Source of the DNA: Lactobacillus sp. ESL0679
GTDB taxonomy: Bacteria; Bacillota; Bacilli; Lactobacillales; Lactobacillaceae
Assembly: GCF_029433515.1 (NCBI RefSeq)
Contig: NZ_JAQTIG010000007.1
Span: forward strand, 1-64,000
DNA length: 64,000 bases
Direction: 5' to 3'
The position numbers and the translations under genes were made by a program. This document shows positions 9,090-17,023 of this stretch, one piece after another; positions within the stretch are counted from its first letter, which is position 1; every line of letters begins with the position of its first letter. The notes beneath the pieces were generated by a model that saw nothing but the letters and a program-made list of their open reading frames with translations, did not search any database and was not told the DNA's origin.

Positions 9090-9175
9090 TTTTTAATAGT
9101 AATTCAAAGTAATCAACCTTGATTTATTAACGTTTTTCGAAGATAAGTTAAGGCTGATTTTTGTTAATAATAGAT
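9079..9175 (+). repeat. attL: left direct repeat with tRNA terminator
   Basis: About 97 bases nearly identical to 21265-21360. The first 37 bases are identical and are the likely crossover core; single differences follow. Within it ATCAACCTT (9112-9120) and AAGGCTGAT (9150-9158) form a stem followed by TTTTT, probably the terminator of tRNA-Thr. In the right copy the one mismatch in this stem is a G-T pair, so the fold is conserved. Confidence 0.88.
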
Positions 9176-9176
9176 G

Positions 9177-9285
9177 TCGTGCACAAAAAATGCACAAAGG
9201 AAAAATTTGTGTGCACGATAATGTTGTAAGAGGTAGAACAGAAGTTGATATAGCGGGCTTTATGCCCGCTATTTTTTGTGCACAA
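9177..9285 (+). ncRNA. structured small RNA, element copy (copy 1)
   Basis: A 5' hairpin (TCGTGCAC at 9177-9184 with GTGCACGA at 9211-9218) is followed by an unpaired purine-rich linker and a terminator hairpin AGCGGGC/GCCCGCT (9252-9270) with T tract. The 3' TTTTTTGTGCAC (9272-9283) can also pair with the 5' arm, giving an alternative closed fold. The linker GAGGTAGAACAGAAGT (9230-9245) is the exact reverse complement of 19941-19956 in the integrase leader. Transcription is inferred; it may come from tRNA read-through or from a weak TAATAA box just upstream. Confidence 0.6.
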
Positions 9286-9512
9286 AAATGTTTTTGGTAA
9301 ATTTAATAGTTATTTTGAATAGAAAAGTTAAGTGTAATATTACCTATAATTAAAGAGGCTACTGAACCACTTTTCGCAGATAAGAAATAAATTTTATCAT
9401 TAATGAATAGATGGGCCATGTAAAAGCTAAGTCCTAGGGATATTAAAATGAAATTATAGTTAAATGGTGTGCTAAAATTTATTATAGAGAATTACATTTA
9501 TGAGGTACAAAA
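9286..9512 (+). other. AT-rich promoter region of the restriction gene
   Basis: No open reading frame of note. It contains several TATAAT-like boxes, for example CTATAATTAAAG near 9349, before the restriction gene. The gene's GAGG ribosome site sits about ten bases before its ATG. Nothing else recognisable. Confidence 0.4.
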
Positions 9513-11249
9513 ATGGCTACTTTTGATGAATTGGTTAAACAAATAGATAAAAATGTTGAGGGCCAAAGAAATAGAGGTACTGCTTTTGAAAAAATGGCAG
9601 AATCTTATTTAAAGAATGAACCTAGTTATAAAAAAATCTATAAAAATGTCTGGATGTTGAGTGATGTTCCAGCAGAATATCATATTCCCAAAAAAGATAC
9701 AGGTGTAGATCTTGTAGCTGAAGATTATTTTGGAAATTTAACGGCTGTACAAGCTAAGTTCTATCAAGGAAAAGTAGGGAAAGATACAATTAATTCCTTT
9801 GTTGCTGAAACTGGTAAGAGTTACTATGCAAATGGATTATTAATTTCTACTACTGACGATTGGAATAAAAATGCTGAAGCTGCAATAGAAGGCACTACAA
9901 AGCCTATAACGAGAATAGGTCTTTCACAATTGCGCCATGCTCATTTTAATTGGCAAAAATTTTCTTTTAGCCAAGATAATGATCTATCAGATCATAAAGT
10001 TAAAAAGTTAAGAGATTATCAAAAAGAAGCTATTGATAAATCTGTTAAGTATTTTAAAGAACATGATCGCGGCAAGTTAATAATGGCGCCTGGTACTGGT
10101 AAAACTTTTACCAGTTTGAAAATTGCTGAAGCATTAAAAGCCGATCAACATAAGCAACAATTTAATGTTTTATACTTGGTGCCAAGTATTCAGTTATTAT
10201 CACAAACTTTATTTAGTTGGAATGATGATGTATCAGAAAATATAAAAATGACTTCATTTTCTGTTGTTTCTGATCGAAAAGCAACTAAAAGAAAAAGAGC
10301 AGATGATGATGATGATTTAGCAGCTAAAGATATTGGCTTTCCAGCAACTACTAATGTTGATGAATTAATGAGCGAATATAAGCAAATTAAGGAATTGCAT
10401 GTTGGCAATCAAATGACAGTAATCTTTTCAACATATCAGTCAATTGATGTTATTACTAAAGCACAAAAAGCTGGCTATCCTGAATTTGATTTAATTATTG
10501 CTGATGAAGCCCATCGAACCACTGGTGCTAAGGAATTAGGCCAAGATGGAGATTTTACTAAAGTCCATTCAAATATTAATGTAAAGGGAAGATTACGCCT
10601 CTATCAAACGGCTACTCCTAAAATTTATGATGCTAAGGCAAAGAAAAAAGCTGAAGAAAATAGTATTGTTGTTTCTTCAATGGATGATGAAGCTAAGTAT
10701 GGCCAAGAAATATTTAGATTAGGATTTGGCGATGCCGTTTCTCGTGGATATTTAACTGATTACAAAGTTACGGTTTTAGCTGTTAGTGAATCATTTGTTA
10801 ATAAAGATATGCAACACTTGATGGCAGCTGATAATCAATTAAAAGTAGACGATATTGGTAAAATTATTGGTGTCTGGAATGCGATGGTTAAACGTAATGG
10901 TATTACTGGTGAAATTACTGGTGCACCAATGAAGCGAGCAATTGCATTTACTGACACAATCAAGCATTCAAAAGTAATTTCCAATGAATTTGAGACAGTA
11001 GTTAATGAATACTTAAATGAGCAAGCTGAAGATAGTTTTTCAGTTGATGTTAGACACGCTGACGGTTCTTTTAACGCATTACAAAAAGGCGAAGCAGTAG
11101 ATTGGCTTGAAGATGAGTATATTGAAGATAATCACGCTCGTGTTTTGTCTAATGTACGTTTCTTGACTGAAGGAATAGACGTGCCTAATTTAGATGCAAT
11201 TATTTTCTTTAGTCCTAAAAGTCCCAAGTTGATATTGTTCAAGCAGTAG
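9513..11249 (+). CDS. type ISP-like restriction enzyme, N-terminal fragment
   Basis: Nuclease and helicase half of a single-chain restriction-modification enzyme resembling the lactococcal LlaGI/LlaBIII (type ISP) group. Residues 20-90 form an Mrr-like nuclease with Asp66 in DTGVDLVAE and Gln80-Ala-Lys82. Residues 180-560 are an SF2 translocase with Walker A APGTGKT (192-198), DEAH (331-334) and the later FLTEGIDVPNLDAIIFFSPK motif. The frame ends abruptly inside helicase motif VI; the missing continuation (SQVDIVQAVGRIMRR) is read in the next frame. A single lost A in the run at 11217-11220 explains it. With the next entry the length is about 1,580 residues, the family size. Confidence 0.85.
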   Translation: MATFDELVKQIDKNVEGQRNRGTAFEKMAESYLKNEPSYKKIYKNVWMLSDVPAEYHIPKKDTGVDLVAEDYFGNLTAVQAKFYQGKVGKDTINSFVAETGKSYYANGLLISTTDDWNKNAEAAIEGTTKPITRIGLSQLRHAHFNWQKFSFSQDNDLSDHKVKKLRDYQKEAIDKSVKYFKEHDRGKLIMAPGTGKTFTSLKIAEALKADQHKQQFNVLYLVPSIQLLSQTLFSWNDDVSENIKMTSFSVVSDRKATKRKRADDDDDLAAKDIGFPATTNVDELMSEYKQIKELHVGNQMTVIFSTYQSIDVITKAQKAGYPEFDLIIADEAHRTTGAKELGQDGDFTKVHSNINVKGRLRLYQTATPKIYDAKAKKKAEENSIVVSSMDDEAKYGQEIFRLGFGDAVSRGYLTDYKVTVLAVSESFVNKDMQHLMAADNQLKVDDIGKIIGVWNAMVKRNGITGEITGAPMKRAIAFTDTIKHSKVISNEFETVVNEYLNEQAEDSFSVDVRHADGSFNALQKGEAVDWLEDEYIEDNHARVLSNVRFLTEGIDVPNLDAIIFFSPKSPKLILFKQ

Positions 11250-11257
11250 GCCGAATT

Positions 11258-14233
11258 ATGCGGCGCTACGAAGGCAAAGACTATGGTTACATTATTTTGC
11301 CAATTGTCGTTGCTGATGGTGTTGATCCAAGTATTGCCTTAGATAATGACACAAAATATAAAGGTGTATGGCAAGTATTAAATGCTTTAAGGTCAACTGA
11401 TGAAAGATTTGAAGCAGAAGTAAATAACCTAAATCTGAAGAAAAATAAGTCAGGTAAAATTAATTTTATCGGTACAGATACTAGTCCCGATCATCCAGTT
11501 ACGGAAGATGAAGGTAAAAAAGTTGATGAAGCTAAAGGTTCAGAACAACTTGAATTACCTTTAAATTGGAAGGAAATGCGACAAGCCTTTTATGGTAAAG
11601 TTGTTAAACGTGTTGGGGATCGGCGCTATTTAGAAGATTGGTCTAAAGATGTTACTGAGATTGCTAAGCAGTATATTAGACGAATTAATGATCTGATAGA
11701 TAGTAACAGTAGCGTTAAAAAGGCTTTTGCCAAATTTTTAAAGAGTTTACGTTATAACATCAACGATTCAATTAATCGGGATAAAGCTGTTGAAATGCTA
11801 GCACAGCATTTAATTACTGAGCCGGTATTTGAAGCTTTATTTGGTGAATATAGCTTTGTTAAAAATAATGTAGTATCAAAGGCAATTAATTCTGTTATTG
11901 ATGAATTTAAGAAATATGGTTTTGCTAAAGAACAAGAGAGTTTGAAGCCATTTTATGATTCAATTAAATTACGAGCTTCTGGTATTGATAACGTTGCTGG
12001 TAAACAAGAATTAATTAGAACTCTATATGATAAATTCTTCAGAACTGGTTTTAAAGATACAACTGATCAATTGGGCGTTGTCTTCACACCTGTACAAGTA
12101 GTAGATTTTATTATTCATTCAGTAGATTATGCACTAAATAAATATTTTGATAAATCATTAGCTGATAAAAATGTGCATATCTTAGATCCATTCGTGGGTA
12201 CAGGAACATTTATTACACGTACTTTGCAATATCTCAAGGGTCAACTTGATACAGGTAAGATTACTTATGACGATATTTTAAGAAAATACATGCATGAACT
12301 TCATGCTAACGAAATTGTTCTCCTTAGTTATTACATTGCGGCAATTAACATTGAAGCTGTCTTTGAAGAAATTAGTGATTCTAAGCAATATCAGCCATTT
12401 GATGGCATTGTGTTAACAGATACTTTTGAAAGTACGGAACAAAATGATTCGTTTGAAGATGAACTGTTTGGTCAAAATAATGATAGATTAAAAAAAGAAC
12501 AAGCATATCCAATTACAGCTATTATTGCAAATCCACCGTATTCAGTGGGACAGAAAAATCAAAATGATGATAATCAAAATATAAAATATCTAATATTAGA
12601 TAAAGAAATTCAACGTACTTATGTTAAAAATAGTAATTCTGGATATAGTAAGGGGGCTTATGATACATATATCAAAGCTTTTAGATGGGCAAGTGACCGT
12701 ATAGGTGATCGAGGTGTTATTGGTTTTGTCACTAATGGTAGTTATCTTGATAGTAGTAGTACTGACGGGTTTAGAGCATCACTTTATAAAGAATTTAATC
12801 ATTTATATATCTTTAATTTGCGGGGAAATCAAAGAACCTCTGGCGAAACTTCACGTAAAGAAGGAGGAAAAATTTTTGGCTCAGGTAGTCGAGCACCTAT
12901 TGCAATTAGCATTTTAGTTAAGGATGGTTCTGATAAGCATGAAATCTTTTACCATGATATCGGTGACTATCTTTCTCAAAATGAAAAACTTGCGATTATA
13001 TCTAAATTTAATTCTATTAAGAACATTGATTGGCAAAAAATAACTCCAGATGATAATAATGATTGGCTTAATCAGAGAGATCCAAATTATAAAAAATATT
13101 CTTGGATAGCAGATGATAAAGATATTTCTAAAGGTGTATTTTTAAATCATGCATTGGGAGTAGTCACAAATAGGGATGCTTGGGTATCTGGCTTTTCTAT
13201 GGATAAAGTTAAAGAGAATGTTAACAGAATTATTGTAAATTATAATCAAGAGATGAAACGATATCGCGACACTAATGATAAAAATAACTTTGAATTAAAT
13301 AGAAATCCTAAACTAATAAAATGGACAGTAAATCTAGAAAATTCTTTGAGATCAGGAAATAATATTTGTTTTGATAGCAAAGATATGACATTAATAATGT
13401 ATAGACCATTTACTAAAAAATGGATGTATTATAACGACACCTTAGTTGAAAGAGTACGTTTATATTATAAAAACTGGGGAAAGAAGAATTGTGTATTATT
13501 AACGAGTGGTAGAAGTGTAACAAAAGCCTTTTGTAGTTTAATTACTGATTTAATTCCAAGTATGGACTTATTAGAAAAAGCGCAAGGCTTTATGCGTTAT
13601 GATAATTCTGATAAAGGTAATGAATTAGTACCAAGTCATGATAATGTTAATCAAGCTTTTGCTGATAAAATTGGTCTATCACTTGATGATACATTTGCCT
13701 ATGTTTATGGTTTATTGCATTCAAAAGAGTATCGTGAAAAATATGCAAATGATCTTAAGAAAGATTTAGCACGTATTCCGATAGCTGCTAACAAAGAAAA
13801 GTACGTTGAAATTGGTAAAAAGCTAATGGATCTTCATCTTAATTATGAAAGTGTTGCAGCGTATAAAGATATAAAGTCAACTGCAACAGAACAAAGTGAT
13901 TATCAAGTTTCAAAAATGAAGTTTGGTAAGAAAAAAGATGAAAATGGTAAGAATGTAAAAGATCATTCAAAGATTATTTTTAATGATGATATTAAGATTA
14001 GTAATATTCCAGATAAAGCATATGAATATGTGGTAAATGGACGTTCTGCTATTGAATGGATCATGGATCAATATCAAATTAAAACCGATAAGAAGTCAGG
14101 TATAACTGATGATCCTAATGATTACAGTGATGATCCAAAATATATTTATAATTTGTTGTTGAGTATTGTTAATATTTCTGTACAAACAGTTGATTTAGTT
14201 AATGAGCTGCCCAAGTTTGAAGTAGTGGAATAG
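11258..14233 (+). CDS. type ISP-like restriction enzyme, C-terminal fragment (methylase, target recognition)
   Basis: Continuation of the preceding frame: end of helicase motif VI (coding continues in frame from 11222), a coupler region, an N6-adenine methyltransferase with SAM motif DPFVGTGTF (310-318) and catalytic NPPY (425-428), then a C-terminal target recognition region (about 600-980). The ATG at 11258 (MRRYEGKDYG) lies inside motif VI, so it is unlikely to be a true start. Without the N-terminal half, cutting should be lost; whether a free methylase is made is uncertain. A sequencing error in the A run or phase variation would restore one gene. Confidence 0.83.
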   Translation: MRRYEGKDYGYIILPIVVADGVDPSIALDNDTKYKGVWQVLNALRSTDERFEAEVNNLNLKKNKSGKINFIGTDTSPDHPVTEDEGKKVDEAKGSEQLELPLNWKEMRQAFYGKVVKRVGDRRYLEDWSKDVTEIAKQYIRRINDLIDSNSSVKKAFAKFLKSLRYNINDSINRDKAVEMLAQHLITEPVFEALFGEYSFVKNNVVSKAINSVIDEFKKYGFAKEQESLKPFYDSIKLRASGIDNVAGKQELIRTLYDKFFRTGFKDTTDQLGVVFTPVQVVDFIIHSVDYALNKYFDKSLADKNVHILDPFVGTGTFITRTLQYLKGQLDTGKITYDDILRKYMHELHANEIVLLSYYIAAINIEAVFEEISDSKQYQPFDGIVLTDTFESTEQNDSFEDELFGQNNDRLKKEQAYPITAIIANPPYSVGQKNQNDDNQNIKYLILDKEIQRTYVKNSNSGYSKGAYDTYIKAFRWASDRIGDRGVIGFVTNGSYLDSSSTDGFRASLYKEFNHLYIFNLRGNQRTSGETSRKEGGKIFGSGSRAPIAISILVKDGSDKHEIFYHDIGDYLSQNEKLAIISKFNSIKNIDWQKITPDDNNDWLNQRDPNYKKYSWIADDKDISKGVFLNHALGVVTNRDAWVSGFSMDKVKENVNRIIVNYNQEMKRYRDTNDKNNFELNRNPKLIKWTVNLENSLRSGNNICFDSKDMTLIMYRPFTKKWMYYNDTLVERVRLYYKNWGKKNCVLLTSGRSVTKAFCSLITDLIPSMDLLEKAQGFMRYDNSDKGNELVPSHDNVNQAFADKIGLSLDDTFAYVYGLLHSKEYREKYANDLKKDLARIPIAANKEKYVEIGKKLMDLHLNYESVAAYKDIKSTATEQSDYQVSKMKFGKKKDENGKNVKDHSKIIFNDDIKISNIPDKAYEYVVNGRSAIEWIMDQYQIKTDKKSGITDDPNDYSDDPKYIYNLLLSIVNISVQTVDLVNELPKFEVVE

Positions 14234-14237
14234 TAAG

Positions 14238-14654
14238 ATGGATAAAGAAAAAAATCTACCGGTATATTTACAAATGATTGAAAATGTTATTAATAAAATG
14301 TCATCTAACTCATTTTTGATACGAGGATGGGGAATTACAGTTATTAGCGGCTTGATAACGGTTTACTTAACTCATCTTAAAAATAAAAGTGATTGGTATA
14401 TCCTCATATTATGTTTAGTGGTTTGCATATTATTTTGGATAAATGATGCATATTATTTGTATATAGAACGAAAATTTAGAATATTATATAGCAAAGCAAT
14501 AAATAATGAAGTAGATAATTTTGCAATGGATATTAGTAATATAAAAATGAACTTTTCTAGTTGCATGTTCAGCTGTACATATCTTATATCGTATTTACCC
14601 ATTTCGATTTGTATACTTATTGCAATTGTTTTTATGAAACCTTGTCATTTGTGA
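14238..14654 (+). CDS. small membrane protein next to the TIR gene
   Basis: A 138-residue protein not assigned to a named family. It has a short hydrophilic N terminus (about 1-28) including VINKMSSNSFLIRGWGITVI, two close membrane helices (about 30-70), a charged stretch (about 75-105) and one or two helices at the C terminus (about 108-135). It starts four bases after the restriction gene and precedes the TIR gene by 20 bases, so all three are probably one transcript. Small membrane proteins of this build occur beside TIR-type proteins in defence islands; a membrane partner or effector role is inferred. Confidence 0.7.
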   Translation: MDKEKNLPVYLQMIENVINKMSSNSFLIRGWGITVISGLITVYLTHLKNKSDWYILILCLVVCILFWINDAYYLYIERKFRILYSKAINNEVDNFAMDISNIKMNFSSCMFSCTYLISYLPISICILIAIVFMKPCHL

Positions 14655-14674
14655 TAATAAGGAGAAAGAATTAT

Positions 14675-15376
14675 ATGAAGGGCTACAGAATACGAAAAAG
14701 TGTGATTGATGATAGTTTTGTAGGTAATGTTGATATATCTGAAAATACAGTTGATGATGAAATTAATATTTTAAATTATTTTAAATGCAAGGATAAAAAT
14801 GGAATACCAGTGTTAGATGGTGAACAGATGATTGAAGATTGGTTTCCTAGAAAAAAAGGTAAAAAAGTATTTATAAGCCATTCACATGATGATATTAGTG
14901 CAGCTAAAAGGCTAAGCCTTTATTTAAGACAAGAAAAAGGTTGGGATTGCTTCATTGATTCTGAAGTTTGGGGAAGTTGTTATAAGTTAATTAAGAAAAT
15001 AGATGATGCGTATAATCGCCTTAGTAATGAAGAAAATTTGTATACTTACAATGGATGTCAAAAAACCACATCAGATATTTATCTTATGCTAACAACAGCT
15101 ATAAATAAAGTGATTAATACCTGTCCAATATTTATTTTTATAGAATCAGAAAATTCTGTTGAAGATTCTACAACGTATTCACCATGGATAATGGAAGAAC
15201 TTAATACTTATGAATTGTTACGACCAAAAGAAGAATTTGTAAGAAAAAATGTTTTTGTGAATGATAGTGCAGATTCTGTAATTCCAAATGTAGAAGTATC
15301 TTATAAAGTTGATGAAATTTTAAAGCGTATGGTAGAAATAAAAAATATTTCTGATGTTGATAATCTCAGTTTATAA
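14675..15376 (+). CDS. TIR-domain protein
   Basis: A 233-residue protein with an N-terminal region of about 60 residues and a TIR-like fold. The first strand is KKVFISHSHDD (64-73), the next GWDCFIDSE (89-97), and the distal helix carries YSPWIMEELNTYE (168-180), the position where TIR NADases have their catalytic Glu. I use the ATG at 14675 because AAGGAGAAAGAA lies just before it. The longer frame from 14561 would overlap the membrane gene and has no ribosome site. Bacterial TIR proteins of defence systems usually cleave NAD+ or make cyclic ADP-ribose signals; the activity here is inferred. The 60-residue insertion between the second strand and the distal helix (about 98-160) is long. Confidence 0.78.
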   Translation: MKGYRIRKSVIDDSFVGNVDISENTVDDEINILNYFKCKDKNGIPVLDGEQMIEDWFPRKKGKKVFISHSHDDISAAKRLSLYLRQEKGWDCFIDSEVWGSCYKLIKKIDDAYNRLSNEENLYTYNGCQKTTSDIYLMLTTAINKVINTCPIFIFIESENSVEDSTTYSPWIMEELNTYELLRPKEEFVRKNVFVNDSADSVIPNVEVSYKVDEILKRMVEIKNISDVDNLSL

Positions 15377-15412
15377 ATAATATTTGGAAGATAAGTATAT
15401 AGGAGAAATAAA

Positions 15413-15586
15413 ATGTCAAGACAGTTTGATGATTATGAAGAAAAGAAAGCAAAACAGAAAAGATATCTTATTGATGTAAAGCATTATAGGACTTGTGATG
15501 CTTGTGGTACTTTAATTGCACCAGGAGAAGAAGGATATGACATAAATATGTGTGAAAATTGCCAGAAGTACCAGACAAGAGATTAA
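15413..15586 (+). CDS. small zinc-ribbon protein
   Basis: A 57-residue protein behind AGGAGAAATAAA, the last gene of the restriction/TIR transcript. A charged N-terminal helix (DDYEEKKAKQKRYL) is followed by a four-cysteine ribbon: CDACG at about 28-32 and CENC at about 48-51. Function unknown; such ribbons bind nucleic acid or protein. It ends about 100 bases before a strong terminator. Confidence 0.7.
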   Translation: MSRQFDDYEEKKAKQKRYLIDVKHYRTCDACGTLIAPGEEGYDINMCENCQKYQTRD

Positions 15587-15684
15587 TTATTATTGGGTAT
15601 CAAATTGTTTTTTGCTGATACACTCGGCATATTTCGTGTACTTTGCTTGTAGAGGACAATTTTTCATTTTGATTGAATTTGTTA

Positions 15685-15722
15685 AAAAAGACAGAAAATC
15701 TCAAATGATTTTCTGTCTTTTT
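15685..15722. terminator. bidirectional terminator
   Basis: AAAAAAGACAGAAAATC pairs with GATTTTCTGTCTTTTT. It separates the defence cargo from the convergent repressor-like gene. The 100 bases before it hold no further reading frame that I can support. Confidence 0.88.
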
Positions 15723-15728
15723 GTTTAC

Positions 15729-16400
15729 TTAAAATGCTAAATTATCTAGTAAAACCATTAAAGCGATCTTTTTTAATGAATCTTCTTTAATAATTTTAGT
15801 TTGCTCAATATAACTACATAAAGAGCCTAAGAGTTCTTCTTTATTTACTCTTTTATATAGCTTATATGGATCCATAACTTGGAAAAATAGTTTCAAATTC
15901 AAATCTAAGTTGTTCCAATCATATATATTTTGTTTGATCATGTACTCTTTAAGACAAAAATACATAATTTGACACATAATATCAGTAGGTTCACTTCTAC
16001 CAATAAATCCAACTTTAATAGCTGCAATGTCTAAAAGAGGTGGGTGGCCGTGAAAATTAATGCATGTTGCTTTAATTTTATCTAAATTAATGCCCATGTA
16101 TTTAATTTTTACTTCTTTGACAGAGTTAATAAATATTGTTTTAGCAATACTTGCATCACAAGTAAGTTTTGAGTAGTTAGTAGATTCTCCAGTGATTAGC
16201 TTAGAGATAGCCTGCTTTGACTCAAAATCTTTTGGCAAACTTTTTCCATGTGACCAATTTGCAACTGTTCTACTACTTATGTTAGGATTTCCTCCTTGAT
16301 CTACAAGTAAAGTAGCTAGTTCTTCGTGGGAAAAGCTATTTTCTGTTAGGTAATTTTTAATAATTTCACTTAAATTGTTAAGTAGTTCGGTTTTTATCAA
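15729..16400 (-). CDS. HTH regulator-like protein of the element
   Basis: A 223-residue protein. Residues 20-60 (HEELATLLVDQ, SSRTVANWSHGKSLPKD) look like a helix-turn-helix of the XRE/Cro type. The rest is alpha-helical without a family I recognise. It is transcribed away from the mobility genes, as the repressor of an integrative element usually is. The start is a TTG with a weak GGAA; an in-frame ATG is not available nearby. A palindrome 12 bases upstream is a plausible operator. Confidence 0.65.
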   Translation of the reverse strand: MIKTELLNNLSEIIKNYLTENSFSHEELATLLVDQGGNPNISSRTVANWSHGKSLPKDFESKQAISKLITGESTNYSKLTCDASIAKTIFINSVKEVKIKYMGINLDKIKATCINFHGHPPLLDIAAIKVGFIGRSEPTDIMCQIMYFCLKEYMIKQNIYDWNNLDLNLKLFFQVMDPYKLYKRVNKEELLGSLCSYIEQTKIIKEDSLKKIALMVLLDNLAF

Positions 16401-16411
16401 CTTAAATTCCG

Positions 16412-16425
16412 AACAAGGCCTTGTT
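16412..16425. promoter_or_regulatory. palindromic operator candidate
   Basis: AACAAGGCCTTGTT is a perfect 14-base palindrome directly upstream of the regulator start, between it and the mobility genes. Its position suits autoregulation; binding is inferred. Confidence 0.45.
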
Positions 16426-16507
16426 TTTTCTCCTTATCTTAGTTTTTGTAATTACTTTTTAAAGAATATCGTGTTTTTAAAGCTTTTTGGGTATTACTCT
16501 AAAACGA

Positions 16508-16547
16508 CAAAAATCCCCCTTTCAAAATTTTGAAAGGGAGATTTTTT
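16508..16547. terminator. long palindrome, terminator-like
   Basis: CCCTTTCAAAATTTTGAAAGGG (16517-16538) is perfectly self-complementary. The flanks AAAATCC/GGAGATTTTTT extend the stem with one mismatch and give a T tract on the plus strand. It can end transcription coming from the left or act as a regulatory site before the mobility operon. Confidence 0.6.
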
Positions 16548-16679
16548 GGTTAAAAGCGTGTCAAGAAATCGTAGTGCAAAATTTTAACATTACGGTTTGT
16601 CGAAGTATATGGACCTTTTTCTTATTATTAAGATACTTAGAAAAACTAAGTTATCTTTTTAAGAAAGGAAGTGTATTTT

Positions 16680-17018
16680 GTGAGCTTTAAAGCGCATATG
16701 ACAGCAAATCAATTGTTTGAAGGTTCTGAAGTTATGGTGTCAAATATCATCGAAAGAAAGCCCAGTGTTCAGTATGATAATGCGGAAGATGTTTCATCTT
16801 ATCCTTATATGGTTAGGTTAGTTGTCACCAAGGATGCAAGTGGCATTAACGATGGTCAAATGCTTAATTTAAAATTGAAAAGGGCTGATGTAAAAATTGG
16901 CCAACAATTTAAATTTAGTGGTAAGACAGGTGCAACTATTCCTAATAGCAGTGTTGTGTGGTATTCACGAAATGGTTTTGTAAACATTTCTGTTAAAGGT
17001 GATGAGATTTTGAGGTGA
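16680..17018 (+). CDS. DUF961-like element protein
   Basis: A 112-residue protein opening the replication/mobility operon. It is predicted to be mostly beta strand (YPYMVRLVVTKDASG, GQQFKFSGKTGATIPNSSVVWYSRNG). Position directly before an FtsK-type ATPase and a Rep matches the small DUF961-type proteins of Tn916-like elements, but similarity is by context rather than a motif. I take the GTG at 16680, nine bases after AAAGGAA; a GTG at 16671 is too close to that site. Confidence 0.65.
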   Translation: MSFKAHMTANQLFEGSEVMVSNIIERKPSVQYDNAEDVSSYPYMVRLVVTKDASGINDGQMLNLKLKRADVKIGQQFKFSGKTGATIPNSSVVWYSRNGFVNISVKGDEILR

Positions 17019-17023
17019 TTTTT

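Noticed and set aside
9177-9285. T-box or other tRNA-sensing leader after tRNA-Thr
   Set aside because: No T-box sequence, no specifier loop, and no aminoacyl-tRNA synthetase or amino acid gene follows.
9513-14233. Classical type I or type III restriction system with separate subunits
   Set aside because: Nuclease, helicase, methylase and recognition parts are in a single order broken only by a one-base shift; no separate HsdS, HsdM or Mod gene exists.
14561-14674. Upstream extension of the TIR gene
   Set aside because: It overlaps the membrane-protein gene, lacks a ribosome site, and AAGGAGAAAGAA directly precedes the ATG at 14675.
16487-16690. 67-codon plus-strand frame between the repressor and the mobility genes
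   Set aside because: It runs through the long palindrome and the AT-rich promoter region, has no ribosome site, and its translation looks random.
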